From Paenibacillus sp. OVF10 (GTDB taxonomy: Bacteria; Bacillota; Bacilli; Paenibacillales; Paenibacillaceae), in assembly GCA_022836915.1 (NCBI GenBank), contig CP094668.1, forward strand, positions 5,208,001 to 5,272,000: a stretch of DNA of 64,000 nucleotides. The letters are read 5' to 3'. Under the pieces are notes generated by a model. It made no database searches. It was not told where the DNA came from and saw nothing but the letters and a program-made list of their open reading frames with translations. How positions within the stretch are numbered: position 1 is the stretch's first letter; every line of letters begins with the position of its first letter. Position numbers and translations under genes: made by a program. This document shows positions 9,570-17,139 of the stretch, in pieces.

Positions 9570-10136
9570 CTACAATGCTTCGTATTTCTCACGAATCGCT
9601 TTCCATAACTGGGATATACGTGCCTTGGATACACCTAGCATTCCTGCAATCTCTACAAATTCATATCCTGAAGTCCGAAGTTTAAAGATTTGCTTCTCAC
9701 GTTCGTTCAGTTTCATATTCTCCATAATATCTGTTACAAACTCAAAATTCTCATAAGCAAACCCAGCATGACCAAGCGCTAATGCGATATCTGAGCCTTC
9801 TGATTCATCGCCACCACCCTGATCCGTGCACATGATCTGTACAGCATTAACTACACTGAGATTTTTCTCAGACATGCACTTGCGGTACATATCCTTGATC
9901 TTATTTTCAATAAGATGATCAACAAACGTCGACATTTTGGCCTTTTCTGCATCATACTTGTCCAGGGAGTTAACTAATTTGATCATAATCTCCTGGGTCA
10001 CATCTTCTTTCTCCATCCCGGCAAATGTTTTCCCTCTAAGCTTGTGACGACACTTCTCCTGAGCTTTATTCAGGAACATGTCTATATCCCCAATCTCAAA
10101 TAAATCATCAAAACCCATAGCAGTTTTAGCAGACAT
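9570..10136 (-). CDS. Small sigma-factor-like regulator, candidate master activator of the block
   Basis: 188 residues, with sigma region 2-like helices (EDVTQEIMIKLVNSLDKYD, then MSTFVDHLIENKIKDMYRK) and a region 4 helix-turn-helix (LNEREKQIFKLRTSGYEFVE, then LGVSKARISQLWKAIREKY). It lacks region 3, as do short phage and bacteriocin activators such as Xpf of PBSX or UviA of clostridia; that comparison is by role and layout only. ATG 10136 follows GGGGGAAA. The promoter region about 220-260 bases upstream holds a perfect LexA box, so expression is probably SOS-induced. I infer that it reads the TTAAC/CGTATAGA promoters. A candidate autoregulatory site lies at 10435-10463. Confidence 0.75.
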   Translation of the reverse strand: MSAKTAMGFDDLFEIGDIDMFLNKAQEKCRHKLRGKTFAGMEKEDVTQEIMIKLVNSLDKYDAEKAKMSTFVDHLIENKIKDMYRKCMSEKNLSVVNAVQIMCTDQGGGDESEGSDIALALGHAGFAYENFEFVTDIMENMKLNEREKQIFKLRTSGYEFVEIAGMLGVSKARISQLWKAIREKYEAL

Positions 10137-10360
10137 TATACATTTCCCCCATTAACTATTTAATTATTAGTAGTTCGTATTCTTTCTTCACAATCTATTT
10201 GTTATCCAGCATGATCTTACTCTACATTCCCGTTATTGCTCCCGAAATCTCATATACCTTATGTAGTCTTATTTACACAGAATTGAAGCTAATAAGCCTA
10301 ATTACATACAAACGATCAAGAAATCTCCCTTTGATCCGCCTCCCTATTCCCATCCTATTA
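10137..10360 (-). other. Long 5' leader of the small sigma-factor gene
   Basis: About 220 bases lie between the LexA-controlled promoter and the start codon. They contain only very short reading frames (for example MRFREQ and MLDNK, each followed by stop). I recognise no known riboswitch or attenuator. Confidence 0.4.
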
Positions 10361-10365
10361 CATTC

Positions 10366-10396
10366 AGAATAACAAATACGAACTAATGTTCGCAAC
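10366..10396 (-). promoter_or_regulatory. SigA-type promoter overlapped by the LexA box
   Basis: On the minus strand TTGCGA, an 18-base spacer and TATTCT with an upstream TG form a plausible SigA promoter. The LexA box covers the -35 and the start of the spacer, the usual geometry for repression. Confidence 0.6.
10379..10392. promoter_or_regulatory. LexA (DinR) operator, SOS box
   Basis: CGAACTAATGTTCG is a perfect match to the Gram-positive LexA consensus CGAAC-N4-GTTCG. It lies upstream of the small sigma-factor gene and is the only full match I noticed in an intergenic region of this window. Confidence 0.88.
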
Positions 10397-10434
10397 ATTT
10401 ATTTATTTCGTTCGCTTATATGCCTTTTACTGAC

Positions 10435-10463
10435 TATATACGAAGTATACGGTGAAAGGTAAA
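10435..10463 (-). promoter_or_regulatory. Variant block-type promoter: TTTACC-N15-CGTATATA
   Basis: This resembles the other block promoters with one -10 change (CGTATATA) and a weaker -35. It lies just upstream of the LexA box and points at the sigma gene, so it could let the sigma factor amplify its own synthesis. Confidence 0.4.
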
Positions 10464-10474
10464 GCAGCATTTTT

Positions 10475-10690
10475 TACAAACAAAAAGACCAACACAGAGC
10501 GCACCACTGGAAAATACCAAAATGGTGGAATGTGTCGGTCTTGGTCTGACATCTATTTCGTCCCAATTACCGAAGATATGGCCTTCAAGTTCTTTAACAA
10601 GGTTATAGGCTTCGTCAAGATTATTAATCTATTCGATCGCCATAAGGGTAGTATAAGGAAATATGTAGGATATTGTCAACAACAAAAATT
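10475..10690 (-). ncRNA. Candidate small transcript with SigA promoter and strong terminator
   Basis: On the minus strand TTGACA (about 10684-10679), an 18-base spacer and TATACT (10660-10655) form a near-consensus SigA promoter. About 110-170 bases downstream a long imperfect stem (AAGACCGACACA paired with TGTGTTGGTCTT) ends in TTTTTG, an intrinsic terminator. A minus-strand frame of about 50 codons (NLDEAYNLVKELEGHIFGNW) runs through it but lacks a clear start and ribosome site, because ATGGCGATCGAATAG stops after four codons. It is either a small regulatory RNA or a small protein gene with a one-base error. Confidence 0.45.
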
Positions 10691-10735
10691 AGTTCCTAAG
10701 AACCTGTCCAGTATTCAAACGTTAGTTAATAGGTC

Positions 10736-11152
10736 TTAAGGCATGTTAATCTCATCATTTTTCAGCAGCACTTCAACATCCTTGTTCATCTTGAAGACTG
10801 TAATCTGCTCTGCAAAATCATGACCAAAAAATGTTGTTTCGATGTCTTCGATCTTCAGACCCATGTTGATATAGGAGAAAACGGGGTTGAAATCTTCTCT
10901 CATCATATGTGCTAGCTTCATCTTGTATTCGGCGAAAATTTGACTTGAGTGTGATTGCATATGTTCCAGCATGAATGCTTCAGGCTTGGTGAATTTTGCT
11001 GTAAACTTTAAGATGATAAAATGATTCATGATAGAGACTCTGGTATCTACCGGCCCGCGCTCAGTAAAATCTTTTCTTATTCTGGATGCCAACTTTGCGA
11101 GCTCTCTTTCCAAGTCTTTTATCTCAATGTCCCATCCCTCCTTGCCAATCAT
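10736..11152 (-). CDS. DUF2294-like protein
   Basis: 138 residues. The layout (ELAKLASRIRKDFTERGPVDTR, a strand IMNHFIILKFTAKFTKPEA, a long helix, then a C-terminal strand) resembles the DUF2294 family, small proteins of Bacillales without an established function. No signal peptide or membrane segment. The ATG at 11152 follows AAGGGGTC. The gene has no obvious block promoter and is separated from its neighbours by about 230 bases on its upstream side; downstream lies the candidate small RNA. Confidence 0.55.
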   Translation of the reverse strand: MIGKEGWDIEIKDLERELAKLASRIRKDFTERGPVDTRVSIMNHFIILKFTAKFTKPEAFMLEHMQSHSSQIFAEYKMKLAHMMREDFNPVFSYINMGLKIEDIETTFFGHDFAEQITVFKMNKDVEVLLKNDEINMP

Positions 11153-11386
11153 CCTGACCCCTTCTACTGCCCTTGAACATATGAATTCAACCTAGTTTAA
11201 TCAAAACTGCTTGTACAAGACAAGTTTCAATGGATGCATTAAATCAAGTCACTATCAACTTTTCATGAAAAAGGAATAGACCCCAGAACTAGGCTTGGGG
11301 TATATCACTTTATTAACTATATTTTATAATTATTCAATTAAACTAAAACTTGGTGCTGAAAAGCTAACATTAGATAGCGTAAACGC

Positions 11387-11875
11387 TTAATTTATCATTT
11401 CATTGGTTAGCTCTATTTTGAGCAAACTAAACGCAACCAGGTTCAAAGCGACATTGGCACCATAGTCTTTTTCGATCAAATCGAACGCTTCTTCCGTGGC
11501 TCCAACCAGATCCTCCTTATCCGAGGTCATCTCGGTAGTAACAATTTCCTCATCATTCATTGCAAAGGTCAGCCTGTACAGCATCTGTATTCCCTCCTTA
11601 GAGGTCAATTCAATATTTCGCACATCGGTAAGATCAATGATATGAACTACATCGTCTGTATCTTCCAACGTGATCGATTTCCCCTCGTTTTTGTGTTTGG
11701 TGAATAGTCGGCGATATTCTTGCTTAACCTCATCCGCAGTTAACGGGATTTCGCGTACGACCTTATCCGAATCTTTCTCTTTCTGTTGTAATCTTGGATT
11801 ATCTTCCGTCCAGTTCACCGTTTTCTTTTTCCCACTTCCCTTGAAATAGAAATGAGCAGTAAGTTCAATATTCAT
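11387..11875 (-). CDS. Hypothetical protein under a block promoter
   Basis: 162 residues, not recognised. It begins with a strand (MNIELTAHFYFKGSG), has a charged lysine- and glutamate-rich middle, and ends in a hydrophobic helix (NVALNLVAFSLLKIELT). No signal peptide. ATG 11875 follows GGGAGGTAG. Promoter P3 lies about 45 bases upstream, so it is likely co-regulated with the tail genes. An imperfect hairpin (ACCCCA/TGGGGT) lies downstream at about 11280-11320. Confidence 0.6.
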   Translation of the reverse strand: MNIELTAHFYFKGSGKKKTVNWTEDNPRLQQKEKDSDKVVREIPLTADEVKQEYRRLFTKHKNEGKSITLEDTDDVVHIIDLTDVRNIELTSKEGIQMLYRLTFAMNDEEIVTTEMTSDKEDLVGATEEAFDLIEKDYGANVALNLVAFSLLKIELTNEMIN

Positions 11876-11918
11876 CGTACACTACCTCCCGGAATAATTA
11901 CGTTCTCATACTACTTTC

Positions 11919-11947
11919 TCTATACGCCTTGATCAGGTAATTGTTAA
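11919..11947 (-). promoter_or_regulatory. Block-specific promoter P3: TTAACA-N15-CGTATAGA
   Basis: TTAACA (11947-11942) and CGTATAGA (11926-11919) are 15 bases apart, upstream of 11387-11875. Confidence 0.65.
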
Positions 11948-12001
11948 TGCTAATCTTCATATGTAGATGTGGATTTCATAAATTATTTCGTTGTTAAAAG
12001 G

Positions 12002-12030
12002 AAAAAAGGACAGCATATGCTATCCTTCCG
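12002..12030 (-). terminator. Terminator at the end of the fibre-gene run
   Basis: Minus-strand stem AAGGATAGC/GCTGTCCTT with a short AT loop, followed by a T-run. It ends the long right-to-left series of fibre genes. Confidence 0.8.
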
Positions 12031-12032
12031 TA

Positions 12033-12944
12033 TTAGTATTTCTTAACCGCTATGCGATTGCCGTATGAGTCATATATATATTGGAAGTTGGTTTGAACAG
12101 GTGTTGTTCCCACCCTGGTTATGGACTTGGCCACCAGTCTTCCCTCATCATACTGATAGATGACATCAACCAAAGTAGGAAGCTGCACGAAGTCCAGACC
12201 ATCATATCGATATATCTCACCAATGGAAATGACCAAGAAGGAATCATCCTGCGCGTAACCTTCTGGAGAAGCTGGTAGGGTCAGTACAGGTTCTCTAACC
12301 AGCTGCTCGGTGTAATTGTCTGTAACAACTTGTCGAATAACTCTTCCCTGCATGTCAAAAGCAAAGTATGTAACCACATCCGTATAATCTACCAAGTCGC
12401 TGATTGATTCCCACGGATCAATGACATTCAGGCGTTTTCGTTCACCCCAAGTCATGCTAACATGGGTTTCTCCATCACTGATCATATCAGCACTGTGTGT
12501 GTCTGGATGTGTGTAATGGTTGGCCTCACGCTCGATGTTGGACAATTTTTCGCGTTCGTCCAGCGTCATGATAACGTTATGGCTTCCATCTGTTAACATA
12601 TCAGCGCTGTGTGTAACAGGATGGTTATAGATCACCGTTTTGGTACCATTAAGATTAATGGTACCATTCTCCGGATGATTCGAAACTCGATCACCACCTA
12701 CCTTTACATATTCCCCGCTGCTGTATGTATAGGTCGTTGATTCATTTTGATTGCTTGAATTTTGGCGTACTAGATATAATCTTCCTGCTTCACCCACGGT
12801 TGGCAGTTCTGTTTTGAGTCTGACCGAGACCACGTTTCCTACTGACACCGCGTCCAGTCTGCCATCAAGTGAGGCATAAGAATCCCTGGCTTGTTTAACT
12901 TCACGTTCTACTTTGGCAGCTTTGCTGAATGAAACAATATCCAT
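12033..12944 (-). CDS. Tail-fibre-like protein with tandem repeats and an RHS/YD-like tail
   Basis: 303 residues. The middle has two copies of a fibre repeat: HPVTHSADMLTDGSHNVIMT and HPDTHSADMISDGETHVSMT, each followed by a charged EREKLSNIE-type helix, as in many phage fibres. The C-terminus carries YD-type strands (VIYQYDEGRLVAKSI and YIYDSYGNRIAVKKY) like RHS proteins. No adhesin or enzyme motif was seen. ATG 12944 lies behind GGAGGACC. It is the last gene of the P4-driven fibre series and is probably a trimeric fibre or tip protein. Confidence 0.65.
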   Translation of the reverse strand: MDIVSFSKAAKVEREVKQARDSYASLDGRLDAVSVGNVVSVRLKTELPTVGEAGRLYLVRQNSSNQNESTTYTYSSGEYVKVGGDRVSNHPENGTINLNGTKTVIYNHPVTHSADMLTDGSHNVIMTLDEREKLSNIEREANHYTHPDTHSADMISDGETHVSMTWGERKRLNVIDPWESISDLVDYTDVVTYFAFDMQGRVIRQVVTDNYTEQLVREPVLTLPASPEGYAQDDSFLVISIGEIYRYDGLDFVQLPTLVDVIYQYDEGRLVAKSITRVGTTPVQTNFQYIYDSYGNRIAVKKY

Positions 12945-12959
12945 GTGGTGGTCCTCCTC

Positions 12960-13922
12960 CTACCTCGTAGTCAAACCAACGACCTCAATATCGAAGTTGG
13001 CCACATCTGTACCCAGATTTTTTAACGACAAGTGAAGTGTTGAAGTCCCATCTACGTCCTCATATGGCAAATCGATCATATCATAAATCCCTTCCATAAA
13101 ATTCCCTGTCGAGTATTGCGCATTGTTGAAATAGAGAACCTCTGGATGTGGACCGGCACTGTTCAAAACATGAACTTCCACATTTGTCTCTCTGGACGGA
13201 ATGACCCTAATCGTTTTGATCATGAATCGAGGATGTTCCATGGGAATATCAATCATCGCCTTCGCCCCACCGCCAACATACTCAACCCTTTGGGCAAATG
13301 ATACCGGCAATAGCACTTTTCTCATCTCCTCCATTAGTTTCCATGTCCTGTTCAAGAGTCTTCCTCCTTCTAGGAATATGCGTATCTGGATACCGCCGTG
13401 GACGAAGATGATTGCCAGATGTGTTGCCACTTCCGCTGTAAGACCAATCCCCCACGTTTTCCCCACTAACCCCGCTTGCTGGACAGGAATCTTGACCTTA
13501 ATACACCAATCGAGCCCCGCAAAATTTTGTTTTGTTTTTAGACCTCTTATGCTGTCTCGAATTAAACCTGACCCACTGGATTGGGTCAAAAATTGATGCT
13601 TCAGTATCATATTTTTTTCATTAGGAATTCCCACTCTGGTTCGTGGCCCATAAATATATTTATCCGTAACGTATCCAATCAAAAGATCATTATGGTTGTC
13701 CAGTACCCTCCATGTACCCCAACGGTAGATGTCAATTAATTCAGTCGTAGTGGATAACGTTCCTAATGAATAGACCATTTCCTTACCCTCAATGGATAAC
13801 GGAACAGCATCAAGATCGTATCCAATGCTATGGAAAACTGCCGCCTTACTCTGGGTAAAAGAGAACCGCTCTCGGCGGTCCCTACAACTTTCCCTTGATG
13901 TATAGCCATGTCCATTCACCAC
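12960..13922 (-). CDS. Tail appendage protein, unrecognised
   Basis: 320 residues without a family I can name. Mixed strands and a C-terminal beta-rich region (RVIPSRETNVEVHVLNSAGP, then LPYEDVDGTSTLHLSLKNLG) resemble carbohydrate-binding or galactose-binding-like folds, but no motif is decisive. It lies 15 bases from the preceding fibre gene and one base from the next. The first 25 residues are unusually rich in R, C and S, so the true start or an undetected frameshift there is uncertain. Confidence 0.5.
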   Translation of the reverse strand: MVNGHGYTSRESCRDRRERFSFTQSKAAVFHSIGYDLDAVPLSIEGKEMVYSLGTLSTTTELIDIYRWGTWRVLDNHNDLLIGYVTDKYIYGPRTRVGIPNEKNMILKHQFLTQSSGSGLIRDSIRGLKTKQNFAGLDWCIKVKIPVQQAGLVGKTWGIGLTAEVATHLAIIFVHGGIQIRIFLEGGRLLNRTWKLMEEMRKVLLPVSFAQRVEYVGGGAKAMIDIPMEHPRFMIKTIRVIPSRETNVEVHVLNSAGPHPEVLYFNNAQYSTGNFMEGIYDMIDLPYEDVDGTSTLHLSLKNLGTDVANFDIEVVGLTTR

Positions 13923-13923
13923 C

Positions 13924-14715
13924 TTAATTCATCAGGACAGCAACCGTAGCTCCTGATAAGAAGCTCTGTCCACCAATCGACAGAGAATATACCTTATATG
14001 TTTTGGTGCCGACTTTGATCTCATCTCCATGAGAAACTCCGGCAGAAGGTACCGCATAGATGTCAATAAGCTCGCCTCTTGGGCCTTCCACACCATTACA
14101 CATAATTACCGGAGCAAGGTGATAAAGAGACCCCCAGCCTGGATTAACAGGAAGCATGGCAGAGTAAGCATCATAAATGTTATTCACCATCTGTTTATCT
14201 TTATCACGCAACGTCCTGATCCCGTTATCCCCGTTGTAGCTGAGACCTACACTCAAACTTGAGGAATCCGTCTCTGTGGCATACCTGTTCAGAATTCCGA
14301 AGTAACCCAGATTGGATATACCGGTAACCGAGTTCACATCCCCCTGCAAATAAATAATAATACGGTTGGGTTGAACTGAAACTTGGTAATCGATTAATAG
14401 ATTCGTATCAACGGCACTCGTATGACATAGGAAGTCCTTTTTTACTTCGGCTCTTCCCAAAGGTATACTACCATCTGTTGCCATCACATCTTCAGCCACA
14501 CTAACGGTCAATGTGTTTCCCGTTGTTCCCTTCGTGTTTCCAACCTCAAGTCTGAAGAACAGTTTATCTGAGCCCGTTGTGCCCACCGATTTCAGCACGA
14601 TCACACTCGCTGTCTCGTAAAAAACAGACCAGGGAGATCCCGCAATCGTTTTAAAGCCTTGAACAATATTCGCGAATAATTCATTCATCTTAACTTTGCC
14701 TGTGAAATTAGCCAT
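13924..14715 (-). CDS. Appendage protein, fifth member (E) of the EG-RG paralogue family
   Basis: 263 residues. The C-terminal module (LYHLAPVIMCNGVEGPRGEL, then GDEIKVGTKTYKVYSL) aligns by eye with those of the genes at 14732, 15687, 30672 and 31822, which share (S)P-x(4)-H-x2-EG-x-RG, a DxxIxD-type strand and a VYxF strand. A middle segment (NRIIIYLQGD followed by an LGYFG strand) also matches. ATG at 14715 follows GGGATGGC. Probably a structural protein of the particle's appendages. Confidence 0.6.
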   Translation of the reverse strand: MANFTGKVKMNELFANIVQGFKTIAGSPWSVFYETASVIVLKSVGTTGSDKLFFRLEVGNTKGTTGNTLTVSVAEDVMATDGSIPLGRAEVKKDFLCHTSAVDTNLLIDYQVSVQPNRIIIYLQGDVNSVTGISNLGYFGILNRYATETDSSSLSVGLSYNGDNGIRTLRDKDKQMVNNIYDAYSAMLPVNPGWGSLYHLAPVIMCNGVEGPRGELIDIYAVPSAGVSHGDEIKVGTKTYKVYSLSIGGQSFLSGATVAVLMN

Positions 14716-14731
14716 CCCTCATAAACACCTC

Positions 14732-15683
14732 CTATATTTGGAAAAGTAACGCTCTTTGCCCGCCACCAAGCAGTCTCGCACCATGGAAGAACTTCGGCCT
14801 TGAATACACAGGAACTTGGTTCGAATTGTAGTAATAACGTCCATAGTCCGTATTCGGATAATCCTGATCTTTGACATGAAACACGTAGTACTTGCCATCA
14901 TTGCCAAGATCGAGGATCGATCCGTCCGGGTGCTGCGCACTGTTTTTAAATACAATGGAACGCATACCCTTGAATTCGCCCCTAGCTCCTTCAGATGGAT
15001 GGTAGACCATGAAAGGCGTAACATAGTATCTGGAACCCACGCCTGGAGAAGGAATCGACTCTGTTCCAAAATTGTACAGTGCATACTCCGTTCCATTCCG
15101 TGAAGTCATCACGACACCTCTCGGTGTATCGTATTGATCTGATGTGTTGTTATCCGAAGCGGATAAAGGCATGTGTGGGAAAACGCCATAAAATTTATTG
15201 GCAATCGCCGGGTCTTCTTGCTCTAAGGGCTGGCATTTGCCTAAGAATATTCGTACTGGGTAAGCTCGTTCCGGATAGTTCAGACTCTCTCCATGGATAA
15301 ACAGGATATCCTCATTCGTAATTACAGACCACTTATAGTTCACATTGTACTGTACGTTATGACACAAAAATGGCGTTTCCGTCATGAATTTATCTGTGTC
15401 CACGGGCGGATTTACGAATAGGTCTGGTGATGCCACATTGCTTCCCAGGTTCTTCAGTCCCCAGCGAATGTTGACTCCTCTGGCGTGCGCCCATACACAC
15501 ATGGTAAAACGCATGGATGTATTTTTTATTGGTAAGCAGCGCATTTCCCCAGTTGGCATAGGTTGTTTCGGCCGTATGTATGGTATCCCAGTAAGGATCG
15601 AGTGCATCCTTCAAGGTGTTAACAAGCGTTGAAGTAAACAAGCTTAGCGTACTGGTAAACTCGTGTCTACGAATCATGGTCAT
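14732..15683 (-). CDS. Appendage paralogue D, one frameshift
   Basis: About 317 residues when the frame is restored. It starts MTMIRRHEFTSTLSLFTSTL behind AAGGAGGTG and switches frame near 15490. It shares with its neighbour C the N-terminal RRxEF helix, the middle ITNEDILFIHGES and PVRIFLGKCQPLEQEDPAIA stretches, and the C-terminal PFMVYHPSEGARGEFKG, PDGSILDLG and ARLLGGGQRALLF segments. C and D look like a recent tandem duplication. Function unknown, presumably structural. Confidence 0.6.
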
Positions 15684-15686
15684 GCA

Positions 15687-16751
15687 CTACACCTCCTTCT
15701 CGATCTCGAATAGCAGCACCCGTTGTCCGCCACCGAGAAGTAACGCTGAATCGAAGAAGTAGGGTTGACCCTGAACATATTTTCCTGCCGTAGTAAACCA
15801 CCCTTGATGGTTTGCAGGATGCGCTTGTGAAAAAGCGTGGAATACGTAGTACCGTTCATCACCAAGATCTAGGATGGAACCATCGGGATATTTACTGGCA
15901 TCCTTTAATACCGCTGTTCGTACCCCATGAAACTCTCCTCTAACCCCTTCATTAGCATGCCACACGTAGAAAGGTGAAATAAAGAATCTACCTCCTACTC
16001 CTGGTGAAGCGATTTGACTATTCGTAGCCAAGTTATAAAGAGCATTCTCAGTTCCATTTCTGGATTTCCTTACGTAGCCGCCGCCTGCTCTGTATTTCAG
16101 CTCATCAGCAGCGTCATCAAGCCCCATAGGGAAGTGACTAAATACTCCAACAAAATCATTAGCGATTAGTGGATCCTCATCTTCAAATGGTCTAAGCCTC
16201 CCTAGGTAAAGACGTATAGGGTAAGCAACGGTTGTATTATTCTGGGGTTCGCCATACAAAAAGATATATTGTTCCGTAACAAAAAGCGTCCATTTAAAGT
16301 AAACGTTGGTAAGAGAACTAGTTGTATCACTAGTACTCACATACGAATCTGCCGTATGAAATGGAATCTCACTCAGATGGCCCACTTCACTGTATAAATC
16401 GGGAATTACCGTGGCTCCATTATTACGTAATCCTGTACGTAATAGATAGTTTTTATAGTACAAACGGTCGCTATATGCATTGACCATGGAGAGGTTACCA
16501 CTAATCGTAAAAAACATACTGGGATCTTTAACATTTTTCGCTGTAATCGTACCAATATTACTCGAAGTCATAGTGCTCTTATTCCAAGCTTTGGGAGTCG
16601 CATAAGTATTATTGCTACTAAATGTCCATTCCCAGTGGATATCTCCATATAAATCCTGTGTCACCGTATCGTATAATGTTTGAATGAACGTTGTACAGTA
16701 CGAGTAAAACTCATACCGACGCAGGGCACCTAACAAAATATTCTCAGCCAA
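15687..16751 (-). CDS. Appendage paralogue C
   Basis: 354 residues, intact. TTG start at 16751 behind GGAGGTGAGG. The C-terminal half contains PFYVWHANEGVRGEFHG, PDGSILDLGD and ALLLGGGQRVLLFEI, nearly the same as paralogue D. The N-terminal half has additional strands (FSSNNTYATPKAWNK). It is 3 bases upstream of D. It belongs to the five-member family spread over 14-34 kb. Confidence 0.6.
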   Translation of the reverse strand: MAENILLGALRRYEFYSYCTTFIQTLYDTVTQDLYGDIHWEWTFSSNNTYATPKAWNKSTMTSSNIGTITAKNVKDPSMFFTISGNLSMVNAYSDRLYYKNYLLRTGLRNNGATVIPDLYSEVGHLSEIPFHTADSYVSTSDTTSSLTNVYFKWTLFVTEQYIFLYGEPQNNTTVAYPIRLYLGRLRPFEDEDPLIANDFVGVFSHFPMGLDDAADELKYRAGGGYVRKSRNGTENALYNLATNSQIASPGVGGRFFISPFYVWHANEGVRGEFHGVRTAVLKDASKYPDGSILDLGDERYYVFHAFSQAHPANHQGWFTTAGKYVQGQPYFFDSALLLGGGQRVLLFEIEKEV

Positions 16752-16764
16752 CTACCTCACCTCC

Positions 16765-17115
16765 TTAGGCACCAAAGCGGATTTTCATTTCGTAAAAGAT
16801 GTTTTCTTTAAGTACGGTTAACAGAATTGATTTCACCATGTCACTTCTCTCTGTTATGAGATTCTCTTGATAAGACTGCTCTTTTTCCCCAGCTTCGTCC
16901 TCTGACTCCACACCACTAGCAGCCTCTTGAATTTCAGGTAACCCTTTAAGTGAAGGCAGAAACTTATGAACCACATTATCAAACAGAATATTGCTTTCAA
17001 AAGCAAAAATCAGGATTTCAATTTCCTCTGTACTGAATGGCTCCGAGTGATTGCCCACTAATTTATCCATAATGGTATGTATTGCAAATTTTACATCCTG
17101 CACGGTCCTCGTCAC
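16765..17115 (-). CDS. Small helical protein of the fibre operon
   Basis: 116 residues, mostly helical and acidic (STEEIEILIFAFESNILFD, then VESEDEAGEKEQ). It may be a chaperone or assembly factor for the adjacent fibres, but nothing shows this directly. It is 24 bases downstream of the 17140-18882 fibre gene and 13 bases upstream of paralogue C. Confidence 0.5.
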   Translation of the reverse strand: MTRTVQDVKFAIHTIMDKLVGNHSEPFSTEEIEILIFAFESNILFDNVVHKFLPSLKGLPEIQEAASGVESEDEAGEKEQSYQENLITERSDMVKSILLTVLKENIFYEMKIRFGA

Positions 17116-17139
17116 GTCAAATCACAACCTTTCTGATTT

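Noticed and set aside
10452..10739. Plus-strand frame of 95 codons
   Set aside because: No ribosome site, and the opposite strand shows a SigA promoter and terminator over the same bases.
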